Shown here: one piece after another, positions 1 through 9,500 of the stretch
Position numbering within the stretch: the stretch's first letter is position 1
Layout: each line of letters opens with the position of its first letter
From: Candidatus Poribacteria bacterium
GTDB taxonomy: Bacteria > Poribacteria > WGA-4E > UBA9662
Reading direction: 5' to 3'
Assembly: GCA_002709695.1 (NCBI GenBank)
Contig: PAQF01000086.1
Location: forward strand, 70,516-134,515
DNA: 64,000 nucleotides
Program-made: the position numbers and the translations under genes
The notes under the pieces: model-generated
Databases searched by the model: none
What the model was told of the DNA's origin: nothing
The model's input: the letters and a program-made list of their open reading frames with translations, nothing else

Positions 1-1245
1 GGAGAGCCGTTTCCAATTGCGATTGGTTCCGATGGGAACGCAATATCAGTGGATCCTCCTATTGTCCTTCCAGAGATGGAAGACTTTCGTCCGGAGACAT
101 CTAACGACCCGAATCTTCCTGTTAGTCCACCTCTTTCTCGTGCTGACGATTCATGGCAGGAAATAGAAACAAATGGGAAGAAGTATAAACGTGAACTTAA
201 CGTGATGCCACAATGGGCGGGATCGTGCTGGTATTTCCTGAGGTTTATTGATCCCAAGAACGAGCAAACATTTTGTGATGGTCAAAAAGAGCGGTTTTTC
301 ATGCCGGTTGATCTTTACGTTGGTGGGGCTGAACACGCAGTCCTGCATTTATTGTATTCACGTTTTTGGCATAAAGTACTGTATGATCTTGGTCATGTTT
401 CTACTCCTGAACCATTTAAGAAGCTGTTTAACCAAGGAATGATTACAGCTGATGCGTTTGCTGATAGTAGAGGGGTGTACATCGATATTCGTGAAGTTGA
501 ATTACGTGATGGGGAACCGTATCATATCAAAACTGGAGAGAAACTCACACGGTCTAGTGGGAAAATGGGGAAGCGTTACAAGAATGGACTTCCTCCAGAG
601 GAAGTAGGCAAAGAATATGGGGTTGATACACTGCGTCTATATGAAATGTATATGGGTCCCTTGGAGACAAGTGCGCCATGGAGCATGGAAGGGATACGTG
701 GTATGCAGAGGTTCCTACAGAGGGTCTGGAGGAATTTTGTAACCGAAGATCGAACTCCTAATTTGGTTGACGATTCAACGCGGGAACTTGAAAAGTTGTT
801 ACATAAAACAATCCTCAAAGTTACTGATGACCTCGAAAACCTGCGCTTCAATACGGCTATTGCCGCATTAATCGAGTGCAACAATGAACTTGTGCAAATA
901 CAGAGTGTTCCAAGGGGAGTTGGACGTACTTTCCTATTACTTCTTGCTCCGTTTGCACCACATATTGCTGAGGAGATTTGGGAAATCTGCCAATTCTCCG
1001 AACATCAACTTTCAAGTGAAAGTTTTCCAATTGGCGATCCAGAGAAAGCCAAGGATGATGAAATTACGATAGCAGTACAAATTCTAGGGAAAATGCGTGG
1101 TACAATTCAGGTTCCAACCTCAGCAACAGATGAGGAGGTGGAAGTTTTTGCCAAGTTAGACCCAAAAATTGCTAGGCGTTTGGAAGGACATGAGATCCGT
1201 CGTGTAATCGTTGTACCTCAGCGTCTGATTAACTTTATCATTTAG
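1..1245 (+). CDS. leuS: Leucyl-tRNA synthetase, C-terminal part (5' end outside window)
   Basis: Charges tRNA-Leu with leucine in the cytoplasm. The reading frame is open from base 1, so the N-terminal half (HIGH motif and most of the editing domain) lies upstream of the window. The visible part contains the class I core pieces WAGSCWYFLR and LYVGGAEHAVLHLLY, and the signature loop GKMGKR, a KMSKS variant in which the first Ser is Gly; KMGKS-type loops are known in other LeuRS lineages. The anticodon-binding domain follows (YEMYMGPLETSAPW onward) and the C-terminal domain ends at the TAG at 1243-1245. The RNase J gene starts 32 bases later on the same strand. Confidence 0.95.
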   Translation, partial: GEPFPIAIGSDGNAISVDPPIVLPEMEDFRPETSNDPNLPVSPPLSRADDSWQEIETNGKKYKRELNVMPQWAGSCWYFLRFIDPKNEQTFCDGQKERFFMPVDLYVGGAEHAVLHLLYSRFWHKVLYDLGHVSTPEPFKKLFNQGMITADAFADSRGVYIDIREVELRDGEPYHIKTGEKLTRSSGKMGKRYKNGLPPEEVGKEYGVDTLRLYEMYMGPLETSAPWSMEGIRGMQRFLQRVWRNFVTEDRTPNLVDDSTRELEKLLHKTILKVTDDLENLRFNTAIAALIECNNELVQIQSVPRGVGRTFLLLLAPFAPHIAEEIWEICQFSEHQLSSESFPIGDPEKAKDDEITIAVQILGKMRGTIQVPTSATDEEVEVFAKLDPKIARRLEGHEIRRVIVVPQRLINFII

Positions 1246-1277
1246 GTATATTAACCTCAAAATTATTGAAGAGATTT

Positions 1278-2945
1278 ATGGTTGAAAATCAAGCTGATTA
1301 TGTATCAATTATCCCTCTTGGTGGTCTAGGCGAATTTGGTATGAACATTATGGCTTACGAATGCGGTGACGATATTGTTGTCATTGATTGTGGGATTATG
1401 TTCTCTGATGATTCAGCTCCTGGAGTGGATTACATTATTCCTGACATTAGTTACTTACTACAAAACGAACATAAAATTAGAGCTGTTGTTATCACTCATG
1501 CGCATGAGGATCATATGGGTAGCCTCTCTTTCTTTCTGGATCAGGTTAATGTCCCAGTTTATGGGACAGAACTAACGCTTGCGTTTGCCAAAGAACGCCT
1601 GCGAGAAAATAAAGTTCTGTCTAAGTCGAATTTGAATGTGATTACGCCACACGACAGTTTAGAATTAGGTTGTTTCAAACTTGAATTCGTTCATATGACG
1701 CATAGTATACCATCGGCCTTAGCAGTAGTGGTCAAGACCCCAGTGGGTGTGATTGTTCACACTAGTGATTTTAAGTTCGATCCGACTCCCGTAGACGGTA
1801 AACCGAGCGACATTCACAAACTTGCAGCACTTGGTGAAAAAGGGGTATTGCTCCTTCTGTCAGATAGCACTAATGCTGATCGCTTGGGTGTGACACCTTC
1901 TGAGCGTAGTATTTATTCTAATCTGGACAATATTTTCCAAAATGCGGAACAAAGATTGTTTGTTTGTACATTTGCCTCTAGTCTGCATAGGGTTCAGCAA
2001 TTTATTGATCTTGCAGTCAAACACCGTCGCTTGATTGCGGTTTCCGGGCGGTCAATGATCGGTAACATTAACATTGCTGCTGAACTTGATTACTTGGATC
2101 TCCCACATGATCTATTAATTGACTTAAAAGATGTTAATAGGTTTGAACCCAATGAGACGATGATACTCTGTACTGGTAGCCAAGGCGAACCGAGGTCGGC
2201 TATGTCTCTCATTTCAAGAGGAGATCACGCGTCGCTACGCATTGACTCGGGAGATACTGTGTTGATGTCTGCGCGGCAAATCCCAGGGAATGAAAGGCAA
2301 ATTGGGAAGATGATCGGTCATATAATGCGACGTGGAGCACATGTGATCCACGAACAAAATGACCATGTGCACGTTTCTGGACATGGTGCACGTGAAGATC
2401 TGAAGTTAATGTTAACTCTAACCAAACCGAAGTTCTTCGTTCCAATTCATGGTGAGTACAGTAATCTGGTTCAACATGCTGAACTGGCTGAATCTCTGGG
2501 GATTCCAAGTCAAAGTATCATTGTCGCTGAGACTGGTGACTTAATTTTGCTTGAGGATGACGACTGTTATATCGATGGCAGAGTGCAGTCTGGGGTTGTT
2601 TTTGTCGATGGGAAATTAAAAACGACCGAGGACATTGTTTTGCGTGATCGTTGCCAGTTGGCCACAAATGGAATGGTGATTCCAGTTGTGGTAATTAGTC
2701 AAGAAACTGGTGAACTCGTTGGTTTGCCTGAGATCGTTTCACGTGGCTTCGTTCATATTGATGTGTCTGAGGACCTTATAAATGAAGCCAAAGGTATTGT
2801 TGCTAAAGCAGTTGATAGCGTTAGATTTGACGTGAAAGAAGAAGTAGATTTAATTCGGGATAAGATTCGCTCGGAACTTAAGCGTTTTCTTCGAAGTCAA
2901 ACAGCCCAAACTCCTATCATTTTGCCAGTTGTGATGATAATTTAG
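1278..2945 (+). CDS. rnj: Ribonuclease J (metallo-beta-lactamase/beta-CASP RNase)
   Basis: Predicted 5'-3' exo/endoribonuclease of RNA maturation and decay. About 555 residues, the usual RNase J length. The N-terminal metallo-beta-lactamase fold carries HAHEDHMG (HxHxDH zinc site); the beta-CASP part has the conserved HVSGHG and PIHGEY segments; a C-terminal domain follows. I take ATG 1278 as the start because GAAGAG lies just upstream and the family core (SIIPLGGLGEFGMN) begins soon after; a TTG at 1266 in the same frame would add four residues. It probably shares a transcript with leuS. Confidence 0.93.
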   Translation: MVENQADYVSIIPLGGLGEFGMNIMAYECGDDIVVIDCGIMFSDDSAPGVDYIIPDISYLLQNEHKIRAVVITHAHEDHMGSLSFFLDQVNVPVYGTELTLAFAKERLRENKVLSKSNLNVITPHDSLELGCFKLEFVHMTHSIPSALAVVVKTPVGVIVHTSDFKFDPTPVDGKPSDIHKLAALGEKGVLLLLSDSTNADRLGVTPSERSIYSNLDNIFQNAEQRLFVCTFASSLHRVQQFIDLAVKHRRLIAVSGRSMIGNINIAAELDYLDLPHDLLIDLKDVNRFEPNETMILCTGSQGEPRSAMSLISRGDHASLRIDSGDTVLMSARQIPGNERQIGKMIGHIMRRGAHVIHEQNDHVHVSGHGAREDLKLMLTLTKPKFFVPIHGEYSNLVQHAELAESLGIPSQSIIVAETGDLILLEDDDCYIDGRVQSGVVFVDGKLKTTEDIVLRDRCQLATNGMVIPVVVISQETGELVGLPEIVSRGFVHIDVSEDLINEAKGIVAKAVDSVRFDVKEEVDLIRDKIRSELKRFLRSQTAQTPIILPVVMII

Positions 2946-3063
2946 CTAGTTATCGTCTACAGTGATTTTGTAAAAGGTTCTTTAAATTTGCAATCAGACT
3001 AGCATAAATCGAAGTTGGTTGTTCCTCAGTATAGTTTCTGGGGCTGCATTATAGGGAGTATGT

Positions 3064-5337
3064 ATGATTTTTCCTTTTTTACATTGGTTATCCTCTACGC
3101 TTTGTACTACCCAATTGGATACAGAATCTAACCAACCGTTACGGGGCACATCCCAATTAACGCTTGACGAGGATATTGCCTCCTATTTGGTCTCAGGTGT
3201 TGATCGATTTTTGTTAAATCAACTCGACCAGTCAGTTTCAAAGCGTGAGGAATATTGGGAGCGGGACTTTTCGTCTCCTGCAAATTATGCTATGTCAGTT
3301 GAGCCGAACCGAAGGCAGTTATCTCAGATCTTGGGAATACGTGATAACCGTCTTTCATTTAAAGGGTTAGAATTGATTTCATCTACAAATCAGCCTGCCC
3401 TTGTCGGAAAAGGGGATGGTTACGATATTTTTGCCGTACGTTGGCCTGTAATTCATACAATTCATGGTGAAGGCCTGCTATTAGCACCTTCAGATAAACC
3501 AATAGCCAACATAATCGCCATCCCTGATGCTGATGTTTTACCAGAACATGTTTCTGGTTTGGTTGAAGGAGTTCCAGGTCATTCACAGTTTGCTAGACAT
3601 CTCGCAGAAAGCGGTTGTAGGGTTGTCATTCCAACCCTTATTTCGCGAAAATCAGACCAAATGCCGAATCAGATTTCGAAGCGCGAATGGTTATACCGTT
3701 CTGCGTTTGAGCTAGGTCGCCATTTGATCGGCTACGAATTGCAGAAAATTTTTGCTGTTGTCGATTGGTTCTCTACTCAATCTCAGGATGATGTAAAGGT
3801 TGGAGCTATTGGATGGGGGGAAGGTGGGATGTTAGCATTGTACGCTGGGGCAATCGATCTACGTATTGATGCTGTCTGTGTAAGTGGCTATTTCAATTCC
3901 CGACAAGAGATTTGGAAAGAACCCCTTGAGCGTAACGTCTTCGGTTTACTCACTCAGTTTGGTGATGCTGAATTGGCTGCAATGGTTGCACCTCGGCATC
4001 TAATCATCGAAGCTGCTGATTTTCCGGAAGTACATGTGCCGCCGGGAACAGGAGGTGCTGCCCCCGCAGATTTAGTGACACCACCGTTAGATCAGATTGA
4101 AGCAGAGGTTGCACGTGCCCAATCAATTGTCGAAAAGCTCAATCCAAAACCCAAGATTGAACTTATTCAGGCGAAGAACGGTGTCTATGGAACTACTGAA
4201 TCACTACAATTGTTTTTGGATTCGTTTTCGACACAAACAACGGTGTCCTTTTCTGAAAACCGACCCGAGAATCTTGACGCAAATTTCCAACCTGACAGGC
4301 GGGAAGATCGTCAACTTGCGGAGATAGATCAGTATAACCAATGGTTACTCGGTGAAAGTTCCCAAACTCGACAAGAGTTTTTCTCAAAATTAGATACTAA
4401 CTCACTTGGAAATTATCAACAGACAATAGAATGGTATCGTGATTTCTTTTCGCGTGAAGTAATTGGTCAATTTGATTTAGATTTACTCCCTGTCAATCCA
4501 CGCTCGCGACTTTCTTATCAAGGCAAAAATTGGCGAGGATACGAAGTCGTTTTGGATGTCTGGCCTGAGGTTATTGCTTATGGTATTTTATTATTGCCGA
4601 ATGATATTGAAGCAGATGAAAGAAGACCGGTTGTTGTTTGCCAACATGGACTGGAAGGTCGTCCACAGGACATTATTCAGGGTGATCATGATGCCTACCA
4701 CGACTTTGCCGCTAAACTAGCAGAACGTGGCTTTATCACTTTTTCCCCACAAAATCTCTACATTTTTACAGATCGATTTCGCACGCTCCAGCGTAAAGCC
4801 AATCCGATGCAGAAAACACTCTTTTCAATCATAATTCCGCAGCATCAGCAGATAGTGAATTGGCTTCAATCATTGTCTTATGTTGATCCAAACCGAATTG
4901 CGTTTTATGGATTAAGCTATGGAGGAAAAACGGCTATGCGTGTTCCACCGCTTGTCACGGATTATTGTCTCTCAATCTGTTCTGCCGATTTCAATGAATG
5001 GGTTTGGAAAAACGCCTCAACGCGAAGTAGCTATAGCTATGTGAATTCAGGCGAATACGAAATTTTCGAATTTGATTTGGGGAGCACCTTTAACTATGCT
5101 GAGATGAGTTGGCTAATATGTCCACGACCATTTATGGTTGAGCGTGGACATTTTGATGGCGTAGCTCCAGATGAAACCGTCGCCTATGAATATGCTAAGG
5201 TAAAACGTCAGTACGATTTACTTGGGATAGGGAACCGAACCGAGATGGAAGTCTTTAGTGGGCCGCATACAATTAATGGAATTGGGACCTTTGAGTTTCT
5301 TCACCAGCATCTCAATTGGCCAGTAAGGAAAGATTAA
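3064..5337 (+). CDS. Two-domain alpha/beta hydrolase (dienelactone hydrolase/acetyl xylan esterase-like)
   Basis: A 757-residue protein built of two alpha/beta-hydrolase domains. In the first (roughly residues 100-380) the nucleophile elbow reads GWGEGG, so the expected Ser of GxSxG is Gly and this copy is probably inactive. The second (roughly 450-750) has the elbow GLSYGG with Ser, a plausible acid in HFDGVAPDE and a His in SGPHTING, a complete triad. The substrate is unknown; family members cleave esters of sugars or lactones. The start is supported by AGGGAG a few bases upstream of ATG 3064. A cleavable signal is not clear at the N-terminus. Confidence 0.8.
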   Translation: MIFPFLHWLSSTLCTTQLDTESNQPLRGTSQLTLDEDIASYLVSGVDRFLLNQLDQSVSKREEYWERDFSSPANYAMSVEPNRRQLSQILGIRDNRLSFKGLELISSTNQPALVGKGDGYDIFAVRWPVIHTIHGEGLLLAPSDKPIANIIAIPDADVLPEHVSGLVEGVPGHSQFARHLAESGCRVVIPTLISRKSDQMPNQISKREWLYRSAFELGRHLIGYELQKIFAVVDWFSTQSQDDVKVGAIGWGEGGMLALYAGAIDLRIDAVCVSGYFNSRQEIWKEPLERNVFGLLTQFGDAELAAMVAPRHLIIEAADFPEVHVPPGTGGAAPADLVTPPLDQIEAEVARAQSIVEKLNPKPKIELIQAKNGVYGTTESLQLFLDSFSTQTTVSFSENRPENLDANFQPDRREDRQLAEIDQYNQWLLGESSQTRQEFFSKLDTNSLGNYQQTIEWYRDFFSREVIGQFDLDLLPVNPRSRLSYQGKNWRGYEVVLDVWPEVIAYGILLLPNDIEADERRPVVVCQHGLEGRPQDIIQGDHDAYHDFAAKLAERGFITFSPQNLYIFTDRFRTLQRKANPMQKTLFSIIIPQHQQIVNWLQSLSYVDPNRIAFYGLSYGGKTAMRVPPLVTDYCLSICSADFNEWVWKNASTRSSYSYVNSGEYEIFEFDLGSTFNYAEMSWLICPRPFMVERGHFDGVAPDETVAYEYAKVKRQYDLLGIGNRTEMEVFSGPHTINGIGTFEFLHQHLNWPVRKD

Positions 5338-5446
5338 AAGCGTCCTCAAGCATTTTGGAACTGTTTGATTGGTTGGATAGTTAATACTACCTTACTTTTC
5401 GGTCAACTGTCTATTGAAGTTAGAGTAGGGTTTAGACTTCGCTAGA

Positions 5447-5653
5447 CTATTGAAAGCAGGATCTCATAATCGTGATCAGTGTAATTGCTAGAATTACGAA
5501 GATAAATGATATTAAAGTTGTTGTTTGGGTAGGATTGAAAAAATCGTCATTCTGATGACCACACTGAGTGCAGTATGTATGTATTGATTGGACTATAGCT
5601 GAACACTTTGGGCATTCTTTTATTGTTGGTTTGATTTTTCCGAAGTTAATCAT
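5447..5653 (-). CDS. Small zinc-ribbon protein with one C-terminal membrane helix
   Basis: 68 residues. A CPKC-x11-CTQC zinc ribbon near the N-terminus is followed by a polar linker and a single hydrophobic helix (roughly residues 46-64) ending in MRSCFQ. The start overlaps the stop of the FliG-like gene by ATGA, so the two are probably translated together. No function can be assigned; zinc ribbon plus one helix is common in small membrane-associated adaptor proteins. Confidence 0.7.
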   Translation of the reverse strand: MINFGKIKPTIKECPKCSAIVQSIHTYCTQCGHQNDDFFNPTQTTTLISFIFVILAITLITIMRSCFQ

Positions 5654-6354
5654 GGCTTTTCTATTTGGACTTTTTCTGATGCTATCAAGACCCGAATCTC
5701 ATCAAGAATAAGTTTTTGGGCTTTCCTAACAACACTGGCACGAACTTTCCCTAAACTTTGTCTTTCCTTTTCTACACGGTTTTTCATCCGGTTCGGCATA
5801 TTTCTGAAAAATTTATCTTTGACTTCTTCGTCTAAGCCCTTAATTGCCGTAGCCAAATTATCCTGAATGGATGGTAATTTTAAGATGTATTTTTGGATGT
5901 TTGTGTCATCAATTAGCATTATGTCTTCAAAAGCAAACATAGCTTCTCTGATTTTGCTAACCTGATCTGTGTTTTCAAGACTCTTCAGAATGTCCTCGGT
6001 TGCATCATCATCTGTATGTGCCAACATCTTTGCTAGTGCTGATGATCCATGGATACTTTTTTGAGGACGGCGACTTGATATGGTTTTATTCAAGCGGTCT
6101 TGCAGAGAAGTCTGAATTTTACTAAGAAGTGTGTTGACTGTATTTTGATTCACTGTCTCCATTGTTGCAATACGTTGGGCTATGATATTTCGCTTTTCTT
6201 TTGGAAACTGAATTAGTATATTCGGTGCTCTCTCTGGAATCATATGTGTAAGAATAAGTGCTATTGTCTGCGGAGCTTCCAAAGAGATTGTTACATAGAC
6301 TTCGTCGCCCATCGCTGAGTCAAACATATTGTGTTGTTTCTTTGAGTTAGACAT
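5650..6354 (-). CDS. FliG-like protein (flagellar motor switch middle and C-terminal domains)
   Basis: 234 residues, against about 330 for flagellar FliG. Residues 20-75 match the middle domain: EAPQTIALIL corresponds to the EHPQ motif helix, followed by an RIATM segment. A loop with GSSALAKMLAH leads into the C-terminal domain, with MFAFEDIMLIDD and the charged torque-helix region (IKGLDEEVKDKFFRNMPNRM, then a LGKVR turn). The N-terminal domain that binds FliF in the basal body is absent. No other flagellar gene lies in the window; the only partner is the overlapping zinc-ribbon membrane gene. Homology is clear, but a motor role is doubtful. Confidence 0.8.
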   Translation of the reverse strand: MSNSKKQHNMFDSAMGDEVYVTISLEAPQTIALILTHMIPERAPNILIQFPKEKRNIIAQRIATMETVNQNTVNTLLSKIQTSLQDRLNKTISSRRPQKSIHGSSALAKMLAHTDDDATEDILKSLENTDQVSKIREAMFAFEDIMLIDDTNIQKYILKLPSIQDNLATAIKGLDEEVKDKFFRNMPNRMKNRVEKERQSLGKVRASVVRKAQKLILDEIRVLIASEKVQIEKP

Positions 6355-6484
6355 ACATAATTTTACATCATAATGATGGACTCGTCACGCAGAATGTCGG
6401 GTCTTGTGTAAGAAACTCTTGAATTTGATTTTCTATTTTCACTCCCATATGCTGGTAAACTGCAAGTCATTCAAAATCGTTCAC

Positions 6485-6513
6485 TTCGAGGTGGAACTGT
6501 TATCTTTTATAAT
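6485..6513 (+). promoter_or_regulatory. Putative sigma-70 promoter for the SprA-like gene
   Basis: A perfect TATAAT at 6508-6513 lies 17 bases after TTCGAG at 6485-6490 (weak -35). It precedes the SprA-like frame by about 55 bases, in the gap that separates it from the oppositely oriented FliG-like gene. Assigned from sequence match only. Confidence 0.35.
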
Positions 6514-6573
6514 TGAGAGACCTCGCTAACGGCCTAGAATACTCTGTGATTTCACTAGTAGAGTTCAGGGAAT

Positions 6574-9500
6574 TTGTTTATTAGCGTAGTGTTTTTTTTA
6601 ACTGTGGCTGTTGTTTTTCCTAGTTATTTCGGATTGCAACTTGGGTTTAATGATGTGACGACGCAATTATTGGTGCTTATTCGTAATAAGCTATCTCCCC
6701 ACAATTTATGTTTATTCTTAATGCTTATCTGGGTTACTTACCTGCAAGCAGAAATTATACCCAATGATGTTTCTCTCACGCAATCCTACGCGGATCAGAT
6801 CAAACCAGATAAAAAGGATCAAACCGGACTGAAAACCGATTTCGAAGACTTTCAGTTCAAGCGAAAGGTAGATCCATGGAAGCCGGATTCCCCTTTATAT
6901 GATAAAGGTAAGAAGGATAAGTCAGGTCATCGGCTTCAAATACTGTCTTCTTATTTGGACTCGCTACGCCTGTGGAGAAATTCACCCAGACTGATTGATC
7001 TGAAAGAGATTCTTGAACGACGCGATGAAGTGGAAACCAAAGAAGGAGGAATAGACTTACCACTGAATTCGAATCTAAAAATTACCGGCCATAAGTCTGT
7101 GACTGTAGAGCTCAATAAAACGCACTACTTCGGCCAGACAGACGTGAATCGATTTTATGCAGGAAGATCGCTTGGTGGTGGTTATAGTTCTGGTTTGGAT
7201 TTAGGTCTAAGTTCGTCATATAGTGATTATGATTCGTACGGAGGTGGTTACGGAGGTGGTTACGGAGGTGGTTCTGGAGGTGGTTACGGTGGCGGAGGAT
7301 TCTCAATGTCACGTTATGGTGGAGCGCCAAGAGCAAGTGGGATTAACATTCGGCAAACACTGCAAGTTGGTTTGAATGGCCGAGTTGGCGAACGTACTCA
7401 TGTTGAGGTTGATTACAGTGATTCTGATAGTGGTGGTGGTTTTGGCAGTGGTTATGGAGGTGGGTATGGAGGAGCAAAGCAACAAAAAATTCGTGTTTGG
7501 TATGAAGGTAAGACAGATAGTATATTAAAGCGGGTTGGGTTTGGCGATATAACCTTAAATTTACCAAATACTCGGTTTTTAAATATTAACCGAAACTTGT
7601 TTGGTTTAGAGGCAATAGCTGAGATAGCAGGCGCGAAAATAACGTCCTTCGCATCACGCTCCAAGGGAATTTCTGACACACGCCGATTTCGTGGTGAATC
7701 ACGCCGTGCTGGTTATGGTCGCGGCCAGCAGATTGCAGATGCCAATTATGTCAAAGAAAGATTCTATTTTATTCAACTTGATAATGATGAAATGCTTCAT
7801 GATCTTTATTTGCCGATTGCTCGTGGTAGTGAGCAGATTTATATTGATGATGGGGTTGCGAGTAACAATCAAGGTGGACAAAGAACAGTGCAAGGATATT
7901 TTAACTTACAATATCCAGGACAAGACTACAATATCAATTACGAAACTGGTGAGATCGAATTTTTAGTTCCAATTTCAGCTAGTTACAAGATTGTTGTTGC
8001 CTACAAGTATTTGGGTGATGGTGGTGGAACAGTAGGAAATTCGGAATCGGTGTTTATCGATGATAACGGTGATGGATCAATTGACGAAGAAGGAGAGGAA
8101 ATTGGTTATGTAACGATAAAGGACAAAAGTCTTCGAGGAACAGAGTCGAGACGAGTCTATAATCTTGGCAATCGCAACATTAACCCACGCGATTTTCAAG
8201 TGACTATTTGGCGCCAAGGTTCGGGAGAGTCGTTCACCATAGGCCAAGCAGATGTACCTTATATCCAAATTTTTGGCCTTGATCAAGATGGGGATGGTGC
8301 TGTTGATCCCGAGTTTATTGATTTTGATCGTGGAGTTTTGACTTTTCCGACTTTTCGTCCGTTTATGATAGAGGATCCTGAAAGCCCTTTCTTCCAGTAC
8401 AGAGATCAACTCAGCAATGCCGAGATTTACTTAGAGAATCCAAGATCAGCAGATCAGATTTACACGATTCAAGCAGATTACGCTTATCAGTCTGATAGTT
8501 ATAATGTTGGTCTCTTCGTTATTCCAAACAGTGAAACTGTTCGTCTTAATGGACGTAAGTTACAGCGTGATGTTGATTATATGATGATTTATGAAGTGGG
8601 TACACTAAGATTTTTCCGTCAACTTGATGAGTACGATGAAATTGAGGTTAAGTTTGAGCGATCGCCGTTTGGAGGCGCATTACAACAAACGGTAATGGGC
8701 CTTTGGTTGGAGTACAATTATGAACCGAAAGCGAAACCTGAGGAACAGAAAAAATCAGGCAGATTTGATCGTTTAATGGGAAATAGCAGTTCTGGCAGTA
8801 GCCGATCTGGAAGTAGTTTCGGGGGCAGGTCTCTTGGTAGAAGTGGTTTTGGAGGAGGTGGTTTTGGAGGAGGATACGGAGGTGGTTTTGGAGGAGGATA
8901 CGGAGGTGGTTTTGGAGGAGGATACGGAGGTGGTTTCGGAAGTTTGGGAGGGAGGTCTCGCCGTGGTCTTTATGGTGGTAGTTCAACTTACTTTAATCCT
9001 GTTTTCAAAAAAGGCTTTAACTTCTCAACGGGTTACATCCTAAACACTGGTCAGAAACCTCTCCAGATTCCAAGTCCGAATGAGGCACCGAGTCGTCTGC
9101 AAGCTTTCAACATTAATACAAGCTTGGGACATAGTTTTAATGTTGCTTGGTTGATCAATCCCATACCGTTGATCCAAGTAGAGAATTTTCCTTTTTCAGT
9201 TGACTTTAGTGGTGAAGCAGCTTTTTCTCATAATAATCCGAATAGTGTCGGGGTGGCTTTAATTGATAGCATGGAAGGGGCTCGTGAAGCATCTAGTGTC
9301 CCCACTTTTAAGCATAATTGGCGACCTGCAAGTGTCCCAAGTATTAGCAGTAATGAGCTTAAGGTAATATTACCGATACCGACATCTGAAAATCGTGCTA
9401 TTTTCAGAATCTTGCCGAAGGATGATGAGGATTCAAAGGCAATTGGGAACTATATGCGGAATCAGTACATACCAGCTTCAATAATTAATCCACTTGCCAG

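Noticed and set aside
7112-7567. His/Asn-rich open frames on the minus strand opposite the SprA-like gene
   Set aside because: They are the antisense reading of the Gly/Tyr repeats and have no start signal or family features; the same applies to the frame at 8648-8986.
8857-8940. CRISPR-like direct repeats
   Set aside because: The 24-bp units are directly adjacent with no spacers and code for protein repeats.
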